Shown here one piece after another: positions 8,775 to 18,775 of a stretch of DNA of 64,000 nucleotides. The notes beneath the pieces were generated by a model, which saw only the letters and a list, made by a program, of their open reading frames with translations, was not told the DNA's origin and searched no databases. The position numbers and the translations under genes are program-made. This stretch comes from Gluconobacter japonicus (GTDB lineage: Bacteria; Pseudomonadota; Alphaproteobacteria; Acetobacterales; Acetobacteraceae). Positions within the stretch are counted from its first letter, which is position 1. Every line of letters starts with the position of its first letter. The stretch lies in contig NZ_BEWO01000011.1 in the NCBI RefSeq assembly GCF_002723975.1, forward strand, positions 1 to 64,000. Direction: 5' to 3'.

Positions 8775-11084
8775 TTAGTTCGTCGCTTCGTCTTTTTTCT
8801 CGGCGTCTTCGTTCTTGAGTTCTGAGCCTTCGATGATCTCGAAGTCCAGCGCGTCGTTTTTCAGACCGATCTTCACAGCGCCACCCTTTGCCAGTCGACC
8901 GAAGAGCAGCTCTTCCGCCAGTGGCTTCTTGATGTGCTCCTGAATGACGCGGCCCAGAGGACGTGCGCCATACAGGCGATCGTAACCCTTCTCGGCCAGC
9001 CATTCCTTGGCGGCAGAGGAAATTTCGATCGTGACGTGACGGTCGGCCAGTTGGGCTTCGAGCTGGAGAATGAACTTCTCCACCACGCGGCCCACGGTCT
9101 CCGGCGTCAGGTTGGCGAACGGAATAACCGCGTCCAGACGGTTCCGGAACTCAGGGGTGAAGGTGCGCTTGATTGCCTCTTCATCCTCGCCCGAACGACT
9201 GGTGCGACCAAAGCCGATCGCTTCCTTGGACAGATCCGCCGCACCCGCATTCGTGGTCATGATCAGGATCACGTTGCGGAAATCGACGGTCTTGCCGTTG
9301 TGATCCGTCAGGCGACCATGATCCATGACCTGAAGCAGGACGTTGTAAAGGTCCGGATGGGCCTTTTCGATTTCGTCCAGCAGCAGGACGGCATGGGGAT
9401 GCTGGTCAATCGCATCCGTCAGCAGTCCACCCTGATCAAACCCGACATAGCCCGGAGGAGCACCGATCAGACGGGAGATCGAATGACGCTCCATGTATTC
9501 GGACATGTCGAACCGGATCAGTTCAATGCCCAGAGACGAAGCAAGCTGCTTGGCCACTTCCGTTTTGCCGACACCCGTAGGGCCGGAGAACAGGTAGTTG
9601 CCAATCGGCTTTTCCATATCGCGCAGACCGGCGCGGGACAGCTTGATCGCTGCGGCAAGCGCATCAATCGCCTTGTCCTGACCGAACACCATGTTCCGCA
9701 GATCCCGCTCCAGATGGCGCAGGGTCTCCCGGTCATCTGCCGTGACAGCCTTGGGCGGAATACGCGCAATCTTGGCGATGGCGTCTTCCACGTCTTTCAG
9801 CGTGACGGTCTTGCGGCGCTTGTTCTCGGGAACCAGCATCCGGGCCGCGCCGACCTCATCAATCACGTCAATGGCCTTGTCCGGCAGCTTGCGGTCATGC
9901 ACGTAACGGGCTGCCAGTTCGACGGCGCCACGCAGGGCTTCGTCGGTGTAGCGAACCTTATGGTGCTTCTCGTAGCTGCCTTTCAGACCTCTAAGGATTT
10001 TGATCGCGTCCTCGATGGGCGGCTCCGGCACGTCGATCTTCTGGAAGCGCCGTACCAGAGCACGGTCCTTCTCGAAGTGCTGACGGAACTCCTTGTACGT
10101 CGTGGACCCGATGCAGCGGAGCGTTCCAGCGGCCAGAGCCGGTTTCAGCAGGTTGGACGCATCCATTGCCCCGCCCGACGTTGCACCTGCACCAATGACG
10201 GTGTGGATTTCGTCGATGAACAGGATTGCACCCGGTGTCTGGTCAAGTTCCGTCACAACGGCCTTGAGGCGTTCCTCAAAGTCACCGCGATAGCGCGTAC
10301 CAGCCAGAAGCGAACCCATGTCGAGGGAGAAAATTGTGCTGTCCTGCAGGACTTCAGGTACGTCCTTCTCAACGATGCGCTTGGCCAGACCTTCTGCAAT
10401 AGCCGTCTTGCCCACACCCGGATCACCCACATAAAGCGGGTTGTTCTTCGTGCGGCGGCACAGGATCTGGATCGTGCGTTCGATTTCCTGATCGCGACCA
10501 ATCAGCGGATCGATCCGTCCTTCACGGGCGCGATCGTTCAGATTGACGCAATAGGTCGCCAGTGCACCGTCCTTGGCCGTTTCCTTGCGCTCTTCGCGTT
10601 CGGACGTGTCCTTGGACGCAGCAGCAGGTTTGCGGCCTGCACCCCGGTCCGGAGCTTTGGCAATTCCATGAGAAATGAAGTTCACGGCGTCGAGTCGTGT
10701 CATGTCCTGCAATTGCAGGAAGTACACGGCATGGCTTTCACGCTCGGCAAAGAGCGCAACCAGCACGTTCGCGCCCGTGACTTCGTCGCGGCCTGTGCTC
10801 TGCACATGAATGGCCGCACGCTGGATCACGCGCTGGAAAGCCGCCGTCGGTTTGGGTTCTGTCGGGCGATCTGACGCTAGCCCCGCCAGATCCTTGTCCA
10901 GGAAATCGGTCAGATCGGAGCGCAGCTTCTCAAGGTCGATTCCGCAGGCGCGGAAAACCGTCAGTGCGTCGGCATCTTCTGTCAGAGCCAGCAGCAGATG
11001 TTCGAGGGTGGCATATTCATGACGCCGATCCCCCGCGAATGTCAGGGCGCGGTGGAGCGTCTGTTCGAGCGTACGGGACAGCAT
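8775..11084 (-). CDS. clpA: ATP-dependent Clp protease ATP-binding subunit ClpA
   Basis: The 769-residue AAA+ unfoldase feeds substrates to ClpP. The N domain (residues 1 to about 150) binds the adaptor ClpS. The first ATPase domain carries [13 protein letters not shown] and LFIDEIHTV, and the second has [14 protein letters not shown] and [11 protein letters not shown]. The ClpP-docking loop IGF is visible after the sensor TTNAG. The length is typical for ClpA rather than ClpB, because there is no long coiled middle domain. The C-terminal tail is acidic and Lys-rich. clpS lies 126 bases upstream on the same strand, the usual pairing. Nothing unusual in the catalytic motifs. Confidence 0.97.
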   Translation of the reverse strand: MLSRTLEQTLHRALTFAGDRRHEYATLEHLLLALTEDADALTVFRACGIDLEKLRSDLTDFLDKDLAGLASDRPTEPKPTAAFQRVIQRAAIHVQSTGRDEVTGANVLVALFAERESHAVYFLQLQDMTRLDAVNFISHGIAKAPDRGAGRKPAAASKDTSEREERKETAKDGALATYCVNLNDRAREGRIDPLIGRDQEIERTIQILCRRTKNNPLYVGDPGVGKTAIAEGLAKRIVEKDVPEVLQDSTIFSLDMGSLLAGTRYRGDFEERLKAVVTELDQTPGAILFIDEIHTVIGAGATSGGAMDASNLLKPALAAGTLRCIGSTTYKEFRQHFEKDRALVRRFQKIDVPEPPIEDAIKILRGLKGSYEKHHKVRYTDEALRGAVELAARYVHDRKLPDKAIDVIDEVGAARMLVPENKRRKTVTLKDVEDAIAKIARIPPKAVTADDRETLRHLERDLRNMVFGQDKAIDALAAAIKLSRAGLRDMEKPIGNYLFSGPTGVGKTEVAKQLASSLGIELIRFDMSEYMERHSISRLIGAPPGYVGFDQGGLLTDAIDQHPHAVLLLDEIEKAHPDLYNVLLQVMDHGRLTDHNGKTVDFRNVILIMTTNAGAADLSKEAIGFGRTSRSGEDEEAIKRTFTPEFRNRLDAVIPFANLTPETVGRVVEKFILQLEAQLADRHVTIEISSAAKEWLAEKGYDRLYGARPLGRVIQEHIKKPLAEELLFGRLAKGGAVKIGLKNDALDFEIIEGSELKNEDAEKKDEATN

Positions 11085-11210
11085 AGGGTGGCGCTCCTCT
11101 CGACCTCTCGTGGAAGAGGTATCTTGTCGTGGTGCAACACGTAACGCCAGTCAGAAACGCAGGATTGAACAAGAAATTGTCCGGTGCCTGCATTCCTTAG
11201 GGCAAGAAAG

Positions 11211-11639
11211 TCAGTCTTTTTCGATCGTACACTGAAGGGGATGCTGGTTCTGGCGTGCCAGATCCATAACCTGAGCCACCTTGCTTTCCGCAACCTCGTA
11301 GGTAAAGACGCCGCAGACGCCCACCCCCCGTTGATGCACCTGCAACATGACAGCCGTCGCTTCTTCCCGGTTCATGGAGAAAAAGCGCTCCAGCACATGC
11401 ACGACGAACTCCATTGGCGTGTAGTCGTCATTCAGCATCAGCACCTTGTACATGGACGGCTTGCGCGTCCGTGTCCGAGGACGAACGACAACGCTGAGTC
11501 CCAGATCTTCGTCATCGGGAAGGCGTGGCCCCGTAGGTTCTTTGGGGTCCGACGGTCCTGGCCCCATCACGGTCGATCCGTACATGGATTCGGCTTGCAG
11601 ACTGGCGGTAGCGGGTGAAAGAAAATCGTAAGAAGACAT
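11211..11639 (-). CDS. clpS: ATP-dependent Clp protease adaptor ClpS
   Basis: The conserved C-terminal core ([17 protein letters not shown], the HQRG segment and [11 protein letters not shown]) is the N-end-rule adaptor that hands substrates with bulky N-terminal residues to ClpA. The NDD and MEFV residues form the N-degron pocket. The open frame extends upstream to 11747, but that part does not look like ClpS. I place the start at the ATG at 11639, giving 142 residues with a long, Pro-rich N-terminal tail. An alternative ATG is at 11585, and no clear ribosome site decides between them. It lies directly upstream of clpA on the same strand. Confidence 0.93.
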   Translation of the reverse strand: MSSYDFLSPATASLQAESMYGSTVMGPGPSDPKEPTGPRLPDDEDLGLSVVVRPRTRTRKPSMYKVLMLNDDYTPMEFVVHVLERFFSMNREEATAVMLQVHQRGVGVCGVFTYEVAESKVAQVMDLARQNQHPLQCTIEKD

Positions 11640-11887
11640 GACTGGTATGATATGGGACGCTTCCCCCGACTTGAGAAGGGGGTAAGAAGCAGTACATTTC
11701 GTGAATATTGCCATGTTCCTGACATGATCTGGTCGGCTTTGCGTCATGCTTACGAAAAATTAAGCAAACTCCCGCAAACCCTGTGGACGGGCGCTTTTTG
11801 TTGCGCCTAATGTAATGGGATTACAGGCCGTTCCAAAGCGGTCTGACTGTCCCCGGCGATAATGTTCTGTTCAGAGGCTGCCATAGA

Positions 11888-12943
11888 ATGCGTTCTCCTT
11901 TCCGCAAGGCCCTCCTGTTATGTGCACTGACGGCAGTAGGTATGGGGTCCGCCCGCGCGCAATATGCCGGGCATGTTTCCAGCTTCGTGATGGATGCCCG
12001 AACCGGGGCCGTCCTCTCGCAGTCCGATGCGGAGTTGCAGCGCTATCCGGCGTCTCTGACCAAGCTCATGACGCTGTATCTCACTTTCCGCGCCCTTGAA
12101 GCGCACCAGATTACTCTGGATCAGGAAGTTCCGGTCTCCATTCATGCTTCCATGCAGGCACCTTCGAAACTGGGGCTTGTACCGGGAACACGTCTGACGG
12201 TTGAGCAGGGCATTCTTGCTCTGGTTACGAAATCCGCCAATGACGCCGCCTGCGCTCTGGGTGAGTTTCTGGGCGGCGGTGACGAAGTGCGCTTCGCCCA
12301 ACTCATGACACAGCAGGCCCGCGCTTTGGGCATGACCAACACGACGTTCCGCAATGCGTCCGGTCTGCCAGATCCGGATCAGGTGACAACGGCGCATGAT
12401 CTCGCCCTTCTGGCACAGCATCTGATCAATGATTTCCCGCAGTATTATCACTATTTCGGTGTACCTTCTTTCTACTTCCATCGTCATCTGGTGCCGAACC
12501 ATGATCCGATGCTGAAGATCTATGCAGGCGCTGACGGGATGAAGACAGGCTATACGGATGCGGCTGGCCATAATCTCGTGACGTCCGCCATTCGTGGGAA
12601 TGTCCGCCTGATTGGTGTGGTGCTGGGGTCGTCGTCCAATGGGCGCCGCTCTATGGAAATGGCTTCCATTCTGGATGATGCCTTCGCTTCTGAAGGTGTG
12701 GCACCGCAGCCGCTGATGCATCCGGTCGCACCACGGACGATGATGATTGCTTCTGCCCGTCATGGTGGTCGCTTCGCGCATAGCCGCACCCTGGTTGCGT
12801 CCAATCGTCCAATGGAGGTGGCGGATGCCCCGACAGGGCCGCGCCGCTTCGGTCGTATTACCCGGCGGGGAGCATCGGTCCGTATGGTCAGTGCGCATCA
12901 TGTCGCGACCCATCACAAGGCGGGTCGTCACCCGCGAGGCTGA
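11888..12943 (+). CDS. D-alanyl-D-alanine carboxypeptidase (peptidase S11 family)
   Basis: The 351-residue penicillin-binding protein trims the terminal D-Ala of peptidoglycan stem peptides in the periplasm. The signal peptide ends near GSARAQ. All three active-site motifs are present: SLTK with nucleophile Ser56 and Lys59, SAN at 116-118, and KTG at 219-221. The S11 domain ends near residue 265. The remainder is a short basic tail rich in Arg and His instead of the beta-sheet domain and amphipathic anchor of E. coli PBP5, so membrane attachment is uncertain. The gene stands alone, with hairpins upstream and downstream. Confidence 0.93.
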   Translation: MRSPFRKALLLCALTAVGMGSARAQYAGHVSSFVMDARTGAVLSQSDAELQRYPASLTKLMTLYLTFRALEAHQITLDQEVPVSIHASMQAPSKLGLVPGTRLTVEQGILALVTKSANDAACALGEFLGGGDEVRFAQLMTQQARALGMTNTTFRNASGLPDPDQVTTAHDLALLAQHLINDFPQYYHYFGVPSFYFHRHLVPNHDPMLKIYAGADGMKTGYTDAAGHNLVTSAIRGNVRLIGVVLGSSSNGRRSMEMASILDDAFASEGVAPQPLMHPVAPRTMMIASARHGGRFAHSRTLVASNRPMEVADAPTGPRRFGRITRRGASVRMVSAHHVATHHKAGRHPRG

Positions 12944-12955
12944 AAAACTCGTCTC

Positions 12956-12977
12956 CCTGCCTTGCGGTCAAGGCAGG
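12956..12977 (+). terminator. Hairpin after the carboxypeptidase gene
   Basis: CCTGCCTTG and CAAGGCAGG pair perfectly around CGGT, 12 bases past the stop codon. The sequence continues with a weak T-run about ten bases later (ATTTTG), so termination here is likely but not certain. Confidence 0.55.
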
Positions 12978-13029
12978 ACAGTCGCATTTTGTCCCGACCT
13001 GTAGAAAGATTAAGGATCGGGCGGCAGAC

Positions 13030-13833
13030 ATGGGTGATAATTCGCGTGGGATTGTTCTTTACGACAGTGAAGACTTCAAACATCTGAGAAAAGTCGGGCA
13101 ACTGGCTTCAGAAACGCTGGATATGATCACGGAGCATGTTCAGCCGGGTGTCACGACGGAAGAACTGAACCGGATTATTCATGAGTTTACCCTGGCTCAT
13201 GGCGCGATCCCGGCTCCCCTGAATTACCATGGCTTCCCGAAAGCCTGCTGCATTTCCATCAATCATGTCGTTTGTCACGGTATTCCAGGGGACAAGAAGC
13301 TTTCCAACGGCGATATCGTCAATATCGATGTGACGTCCATTCTGGATGGCTGGTACGGCGACAACTCCCGTATGTACATCGTCGGAAAAGCCCCGAAGAA
13401 AGCCGAGAAGCTGGTTGAAGTGACCTATGAGTCCCTGATGCTGGGGATTGAGCAGGTCAAGCCGGGCAATACACTTGGCGATGTCGGCCATGCGATTCAG
13501 GTTCATGCTGAAAAGAACCGCTTCTCCATCGTGCGTGATTTCTGCGGTCATGGCATCGGGCGAGACTTTCACGCCGCTCCGAACGTCCTGCATTATGGAA
13601 AACCGGGGCAGGGCGTGAAGCTGGTGCCCGGAATGGTCTTCACGATCGAACCGATGCTCAATATCGGCAAGCCCGAGGTCAAAGTATTGGATGATGGCTG
13701 GACAGCCGTTACGCGTGACCGCACACTCTCCGCTCAGTTTGAGCATATGGTTGGGGTGACGGAAGACGGTTGCGAAATCTTCACCCTCTCCCCGAAAGGT
13801 TACAACAAGCCCCCTTACGGAGCTGGCGCATGA
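13030..13833 (+). CDS. map: Type I methionine aminopeptidase
   Basis: The 267-residue enzyme removes the initiator Met from nascent proteins. The pita-bread fold ligands are visible in order: Asp in NIDVTSILDGWYGD, a second Asp in GDNSRMY, His in FCGHGIGRDFH, Glu in FTIEPML and Glu in QFEHMV. These bind two divalent metal ions. The length is that of type Ia enzymes without an extra N-terminal zinc domain. The stop codon overlaps the start of ggt (ATGA), so the two genes are translationally coupled, an uncommon pairing. Confidence 0.96.
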   Translation: MGDNSRGIVLYDSEDFKHLRKVGQLASETLDMITEHVQPGVTTEELNRIIHEFTLAHGAIPAPLNYHGFPKACCISINHVVCHGIPGDKKLSNGDIVNIDVTSILDGWYGDNSRMYIVGKAPKKAEKLVEVTYESLMLGIEQVKPGNTLGDVGHAIQVHAEKNRFSIVRDFCGHGIGRDFHAAPNVLHYGKPGQGVKLVPGMVFTIEPMLNIGKPEVKVLDDGWTAVTRDRTLSAQFEHMVGVTEDGCEIFTLSPKGYNKPPYGAGA

Positions 13834-15629
13834 AAAAAATCTTTGCCCTGATTGTTGCAGGTCTGACAGGGGGTACAGCGCTGGCCGCTCCCGCAACGAC
13901 CACTCTGAGTTCTGCTCACGATCCGCTGGCTTTCGGCCCGGATCATATGTCTCCAGGCGTGCTGGTGTCAGGCAAGCACGGCATGGTGGTCTCAGCGCAG
14001 CATCTTGCATCGGAAGCGGGGGCGCAGATTCTTGCACAGGGCGGTAACGCCATCGATGCGGCTGTTGCCGTGGGTTATGCGCTGGCAGTTGTCTATCCGG
14101 CTGCGGGTAATATTGGCGGTGGCGGTTTCATGACCATTCGCCTGAAATCCGGTCAGACGGTTTTCGTGGATTTCCGCGAACATGCGCCGGGTGCCGCAAC
14201 CGCCACAATGTATCAGGATGCTTCCGGCAAGGTTATTCCGGGTCTGTCCACGGAAGGCTGGAAAGCCGTTGCGGTTCCGGGGACGGTGGCTGGACTGGAT
14301 ACGATCCTGCAAAAATGGGGGCATCTGTCGCGTGAGAAGGTCATGGCGCCTGCCATTGCTCTGGCACGCGATGGCTTCATTCTGAATGAAGGGGACGTGC
14401 AGCTTCTGAACACGTCCACGAAGTATTTCCGTCAGGACCCGTATGCGCGTCCGATTTTCCTGCGTCCGGATGGGTCGTCTTTTGAACCGGGTGACAGACT
14501 GGTTCAGAAAAACCTCGCCAATTCGCTGGAACTGGTCGCCAAGAATGGGCCGAAGGCTTTCTATGACGGGCCGATTTCCGCTGAGATCGTACGCGCCAGT
14601 AAAGAAGGCGGTGGTCTTCTGGAAGCCACTGACTTCACGAACTACCATATCCGTTTCATGGACCCGATCCGCTGCACCTATCGGGGTTACACGATCGATA
14701 CAGCCCCTCCACCAAGTGGTGGTGGCGTAGCGCTTTGCGAAATCCTGAATATTCTGTCCGGCTATGACATGCATGCGCTGGGCCTGCACACGGCGGCATC
14801 TGCGCAGCGTGAAATCGAAGCCATGCGTCATGCCTATTCAGATCGGCGTGATCTTGGCGATCCGGCTTTCGTCAAAAATCCGATCGAACACCTGAATGAT
14901 CCCGCTTACGCCGCGCAGGTGCGGGCTGGTATTCCGCTGGATCATGCTCTGCCGTCCAGCACGCTCCGTGCGGGCGAAGCACTTCCGGTCAAGGCCGCAG
15001 AAGCCGCGCCGGATACGCAGGAAAAGCATGAAACGACCCAGTTCTCCGTGCTGGACAAAGGCGGCATAGCGGTTTCGGCTACTTATACCCTCAATGGCTG
15101 GTTTGGCTCGGGGGTGATGGGCGGCAACACTGGCATCTGGATGAACGACGAAATGGATGATTTCTCATCCAAACCGGGTGCGCCAAATATGTTCGGAATT
15201 GTCGGGTCCGAGGCCAATGCCATTGCTCCGGGCAAGACACCGCTGTCCTCCATGTCTCCATCGATTGTCTCGAAGGACGGCAAGGTTATTATGGTGATTG
15301 GCAGCCCCGGTGGCTCCCGTATCCCGACGATTACGCTCTCCGCCATTCTGGGCGTGCTCGATTACGGCCTGGATATCCGACAGGCTGTGGATCTGCCTCG
15401 AATCCACGAACAGTGGGAGCCGTCTGCTGTAGAACTGGAGCCGGGTGCCCTGACGGATGATGTGATGAATGTGCTGAAATCCGAAGGTTACGCGCTGTCT
15501 CTGCATCGCCCATGGGGTGTGGCTGAAGGCATTCTGGCAGATCGTCCGAGCCTGTCTGCTCACAAAACGGGCCTGATCTACGGTGCTGCTGATCCGCGTC
15601 ATGCGGGTGGTGAAGCCGCGGGTGAATGA
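13830..15629 (+). CDS. ggt: Gamma-glutamyltransferase (glutathione hydrolase)
   Basis: The 599-residue Ntn-hydrolase has a signal peptide ending near TALAAP, so it acts in the periplasm, where it removes or transfers the gamma-glutamyl group of glutathione. The large subunit carries GGNAIDAAVAVGYAL and GNIGGGGFM. The precursor is cut before Thr402 in ETTQFSV, which becomes the nucleophile. The usual motif has TTH, and here the His is Gln404. SSMSPSIV and GSPGGSRIPT complete the gamma-glutamyl pocket. The start ATG overlaps the map stop. The open frame extends upstream into map, but the signal peptide marks the real start. A GGGGGT hairpin at 15632-15651 follows. Confidence 0.95.
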   Translation: MKKIFALIVAGLTGGTALAAPATTTLSSAHDPLAFGPDHMSPGVLVSGKHGMVVSAQHLASEAGAQILAQGGNAIDAAVAVGYALAVVYPAAGNIGGGGFMTIRLKSGQTVFVDFREHAPGAATATMYQDASGKVIPGLSTEGWKAVAVPGTVAGLDTILQKWGHLSREKVMAPAIALARDGFILNEGDVQLLNTSTKYFRQDPYARPIFLRPDGSSFEPGDRLVQKNLANSLELVAKNGPKAFYDGPISAEIVRASKEGGGLLEATDFTNYHIRFMDPIRCTYRGYTIDTAPPPSGGGVALCEILNILSGYDMHALGLHTAASAQREIEAMRHAYSDRRDLGDPAFVKNPIEHLNDPAYAAQVRAGIPLDHALPSSTLRAGEALPVKAAEAAPDTQEKHETTQFSVLDKGGIAVSATYTLNGWFGSGVMGGNTGIWMNDEMDDFSSKPGAPNMFGIVGSEANAIAPGKTPLSSMSPSIVSKDGKVIMVIGSPGGSRIPTITLSAILGVLDYGLDIRQAVDLPRIHEQWEPSAVELEPGALTDDVMNVLKSEGYALSLHRPWGVAEGILADRPSLSAHKTGLIYGAADPRHAGGEAAGE

Positions 15630-15671
15630 TAGGGGGTTGTCAGACACCCCCATCTCCGTGTTAGGAGAGCG

Positions 15672-15770
15672 CCGGGAGGTCGGCTTTGGACGGATACCTT
15701 GCCAACCCGGTCAGGTCCGGAAGGAAGCAGCCGCAGTGAGTTTTATCCGGGTTAAATGTCCGGCCTCCTA
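15672..15770 (+). ncRNA. ffs: Small signal recognition particle RNA (4.5S type)
   Basis: The core GGTCAGGTCCGGAAGGAAGC (15709-15728), followed by AGCC, is the near-invariant SRP domain IV loop that binds Ffh. Flanking sequence folds back: GGAGGTCGG (15675-15683) pairs with CCGGCCTCC (15760-15768), and CCAACCCGG (15702-15710) pairs with the CCGGGTT region near 15747. This gives the expected single long hairpin of about 97 nucleotides. Ends are approximate. It sits just upstream of dnaX, a common alphaproteobacterial order. Confidence 0.93.
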
Positions 15771-15871
15771 TCAAGTACAGCCTGCGGGCGCGACAGATTT
15801 TCTGTTCTGCGCCCCGGCACAAGGCCGACAGAGAGCGGTCTTCACATCCCGCTCTGACGGTTTCCAGTTTC

Positions 15872-17833
15872 ATGACTGACGATAACGACGATCTTCCCCT
15901 GCCGCCTGAAAACGGTGGCGGCTTTTTCGGTGATGCGCCTGCGCAGCCCGTTCCGGCTCCTGCGCTCCCGGAGAACAATACGCCCTATCGCGTTCTTGCC
16001 CGAAAATATCGGCCTCAGACTTTTGAAGATCTGATTGGTCAGGACTCGCTGGTCCGTATCCTGCGGCGCGCGTTTGAACTGAAGCGTGTGGCGCATGCCT
16101 TCATGCTGACGGGCGTGCGCGGTGTGGGTAAGACCACGACAGCCCGTATCATCGCACGTGCCCTGAATTGTGTTGGGCCTGACGGGAATGGCGGCCCGAC
16201 CGCTGAACCCTGTGGCGTTTGCGCGAACTGCACCGCCATTCTTGCGGATCGGCACCCGGACGTTCTGGAAATGGACGCGGCCTCCCGCACCGGCGTGGAT
16301 GACGTGCGTGAGATCATTGAGGCCACGCGCTTCCGCCCGATGCAGGCGCGCATGAAAGTCTTCATCATCGATGAAGTGCACATGCTGTCCCGCAATGCGT
16401 TCAATGCGCTTCTGAAAACGCTTGAAGAACCACCGCCGCAGGTTACCTTCATTTTCGCGACGACAGAACTGCGGAAGGTGCCGGTCACGGTCCTGTCCCG
16501 CTGTCAGCGCTTTGACCTGCGCCGTGTGCCGCAATCTTTGCTGATCGAACATTTTGGCCGCATTGCGCAGAAGGAAGGCGCAAGCCTTTCTGACGACGCG
16601 CTGGCCCTGATTGCCCGCGCTGCTGATGGGTCTGTTCGTGACGGCCTTTCGTTGCTGGATCAGGCGATTGCCCAGGGTGCCAGTGATGCGGATGCTGTGT
16701 CAGACATGCTGGGTCTGGCAGATCGCGGACTGGTCTTTGACCTGCTCGAAGCTCTTATGGCTGGTAAAGCGGCAGCGGCTCTGGACCTGACGGATCAGGC
16801 TTATGCAAGAGGCGCTGATCTGGGCGTCCTTCTGGCGGATCTGCTTGATCTTCTGCACCTCGTGTCCCGCCTCAAGGCTATGCCATCCCTGCGAGAAGGC
16901 CGGGATCTGCCGGAAGCCGAGCGGACACGGGGTGGCATGCTTGCCGATCGTTTGTCCACGAGTGTTCTGGGGCGTGCGTGGCAAATCCTGCTCAAAGGTG
17001 TTGGGGAAGTCGAGGCCGCGCCTGACCGACGACAGGCGGCGGAAATGGTGCTGATCCGTTTGTGCCATGCCAGCCTGCTGCCAACGCCGGACCGTCTGAT
17101 CCGCCAGTTGACGGAAGGCGGTGTCGACCTCTCGCTTCCGTCTGGTCCGTCTAGTGGCTCTACGAACGTCGGATTTTCAACTGGCAGCGTAAATATTCAG
17201 GCTCATGCCTCGCAGCAGCTTTCCGCGTCTACGGATCAGGGCGGCCCGAGAGCGCATGTTCGTCTGGTCGCCAATGGTGGCGAGATCATTGAGCCGGGTT
17301 ACGCGGAAGCAGAGTCCGAACAGGCCCCGGAGCCAGAGGTCCTGACGCCTCCGCGCACATGGCGCGAAATGGTGGCCCTGACATGGGACAAGGTTCCTCA
17401 GCTTCATGGAACGCTTCGCAATGCGGTGCATCTCGTGCGGTTCTCCCCGCCAGATGTTCAGATTCGCCTTGAAGATGCCCAGACCAAAGCCGACAGGCTT
17501 CTCCAAAGTTTTCTGGAAGAGCATTTTCCCGGTCAGTGGCGCATCAGCCTCTCAACAGCTGAGGGTGAGCCAACGCTTGACGAGCAGGGCGCCGAGGTCG
17601 TGCAGCTCAACCGGGCGGCGGTTGAAGCTCATCCACTGGTCAAAGCCATTCTTGACGCTTTTCCCGGTGCAAAAATCGGGGATGTGCAGGATCATTCCCT
17701 TGATGAATACGGTCTGCCACCCGAAATAACCGCACCATTGACGGAGGATTCTCCTCCCGACCTGGAATTCGCGCCTCTCGACGCCGATTTCCTTGATGAA
17801 GACGATCTACTGAAAGACCAGGAGCCGTTATGA
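15872..17833 (+). CDS. dnaX: DNA polymerase III gamma/tau subunit
   Basis: The 653-residue clamp-loader subunit has an N-terminal AAA+ domain preceded by about 38 extra acidic, Pro-rich residues. The Walker A is [12 protein letters not shown] (residues 81-92). The zinc module has cysteines in CGVCANC, the Walker B is IIDEVHML, and the SRC motif in LSRCQRF is present. The C-terminal third, with the tau-like domains that contact the polymerase and DnaB, is more variable. I did not identify a frameshift signal for making gamma. The stop codon overlaps the ybaB start, so dnaX-ybaB-recR forms one operon downstream of the SRP RNA. Confidence 0.95.
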   Translation: MTDDNDDLPLPPENGGGFFGDAPAQPVPAPALPENNTPYRVLARKYRPQTFEDLIGQDSLVRILRRAFELKRVAHAFMLTGVRGVGKTTTARIIARALNCVGPDGNGGPTAEPCGVCANCTAILADRHPDVLEMDAASRTGVDDVREIIEATRFRPMQARMKVFIIDEVHMLSRNAFNALLKTLEEPPPQVTFIFATTELRKVPVTVLSRCQRFDLRRVPQSLLIEHFGRIAQKEGASLSDDALALIARAADGSVRDGLSLLDQAIAQGASDADAVSDMLGLADRGLVFDLLEALMAGKAAAALDLTDQAYARGADLGVLLADLLDLLHLVSRLKAMPSLREGRDLPEAERTRGGMLADRLSTSVLGRAWQILLKGVGEVEAAPDRRQAAEMVLIRLCHASLLPTPDRLIRQLTEGGVDLSLPSGPSSGSTNVGFSTGSVNIQAHASQQLSASTDQGGPRAHVRLVANGGEIIEPGYAEAESEQAPEPEVLTPPRTWREMVALTWDKVPQLHGTLRNAVHLVRFSPPDVQIRLEDAQTKADRLLQSFLEEHFPGQWRISLSTAEGEPTLDEQGAEVVQLNRAAVEAHPLVKAILDAFPGAKIGDVQDHSLDEYGLPPEITAPLTEDSPPDLEFAPLDADFLDEDDLLKDQEPL

Positions 17834-18153
17834 AGAACCTTGCCGGACTGATGAAGCAGGCCAGCCAGATGCAGTCCAAGATGGAAGAAGCCCAGAAAAA
17901 TCTGGCCAATCTGACGGTGGATGGCTCGGCGGGTGCAGGTCTCGTGACGCTTCAGCTCACGGGTAAGGGCGAAATGCGCAGCCTGAAGATCGATCCGAAG
18001 CTGGCTGATCCGAACGAAATGGAAATGCTTCAGGATCTGATCGTTGCTGCTTATACGGACGCCAAGAACAAGGCAGAAGCGGCCAGTTCTGCGGCCATGC
18101 GCGATGTGACGGGTGGTCTGGACCTGCCCCCTGGCCTGAAGCTGCCGTTCTGA
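17830..18153 (+). CDS. ybaB: YbaB/EbfC family nucleoid-associated protein
   Basis: This 107-residue small DNA-binding protein forms a dimer with a tweezer-like shape. The N-terminal helix holds the [18 protein letters not shown] segment, and the middle beta strands include [12 protein letters not shown] and LKIDPKL. The length is typical. Its ATG overlaps the dnaX stop by ATGA, and recR follows 25 bases later. That dnaX-ybaB-recR order is widely conserved in bacteria and supports a link to recombination or replication, though the exact role is not settled. Confidence 0.93.
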   Translation: MKNLAGLMKQASQMQSKMEEAQKNLANLTVDGSAGAGLVTLQLTGKGEMRSLKIDPKLADPNEMEMLQDLIVAAYTDAKNKAEAASSAAMRDVTGGLDLPPGLKLPF

Positions 18154-18178
18154 TCCTTTTTCCTGCGGACGTGACGCC

Positions 18179-18775
18179 ATGATGATCAGCAATGACATCG
18201 AGCAGCTGATTTCCATGCTGTCCCGTCTGCCGGGGCTTGGTCCTCGGTCCGCGAGACGGGCTGCTCTCAGTCTGCTGCGCCAGCCAGAGGCGCGGATGTT
18301 GCCCCTGGCGCATCTTATGGAACGCGCCGCGACCAGTGTGAGAACCTGCACTCTGTGCGGGAATCTGGATACAGTCGATCCTTGCCATATCTGCACGGAT
18401 GCTCACCGTGATCGCGGTCTGGTCTGCGTTGTCGAGACTGTTGGCGATCTCTGGGCACTTGAGCGGGCAGGGGTGCATCGGGGCGTCTATCAGGTGCTCG
18501 GTGGTACACTTTCTGCACTTGCAGGACTTGGTCCGGATGACCTGAATGTCGCGTCTTTGCTGGATCGTATTGCCGAAGGCGGCGTCCGGGAGGTCATTCT
18601 GGCCCTTGGCGCAACTGTTGAAGGCGCAACGACCGCGCACTGGTTGCAGGAAAAGCTGGCTCCCACAGGCGTGACGGTCAGCCGTGTCGGACATGGTGTT
18701 CCGATGGGGGGAGCGCTGGATGTGCTGGATGACGGCACGCTCGCCGCAGCCCTGATTGCACGGCGCGCCTTATGA
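18179..18775 (+). CDS. recR: Recombination mediator protein RecR
   Basis: RecR works with RecO and RecF to load RecA at single-stranded gaps. The 198-residue protein shows the N-terminal helix-hairpin-helix (LSRLPGLGPRSARR), a zinc finger with cysteines in CTLCGN and CHIC, and a Toprim domain beginning near LVCVVE. The C-terminal GHGVPMGGALDVLDD segment is the Walker-B-like end of the family. Two adjacent ATG codons (18179 and 18182) could both serve as start. Its stop overlaps the start of the next SDR gene. Confidence 0.95.
   Translation: MMISNDIEQLISMLSRLPGLGPRSARRAALSLLRQPEARMLPLAHLMERAATSVRTCTLCGNLDTVDPCHICTDAHRDRGLVCVVETVGDLWALERAGVHRGVYQVLGGTLSALAGLGPDDLNVASLLDRIAEGGVREVILALGATVEGATTAHWLQEKLAPTGVTVSRVGHGVPMGGALDVLDDGTLAAALIARRAL

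Noticed and set aside
8934-10874. Very long open frame (646 codons) on the plus strand
   Set aside because: It is the complement of clpA, which has intact AAA+ motifs on the minus strand. The plus-strand peptide has no family features and no ribosome site. It is a codon-bias shadow in a GC-rich gene.
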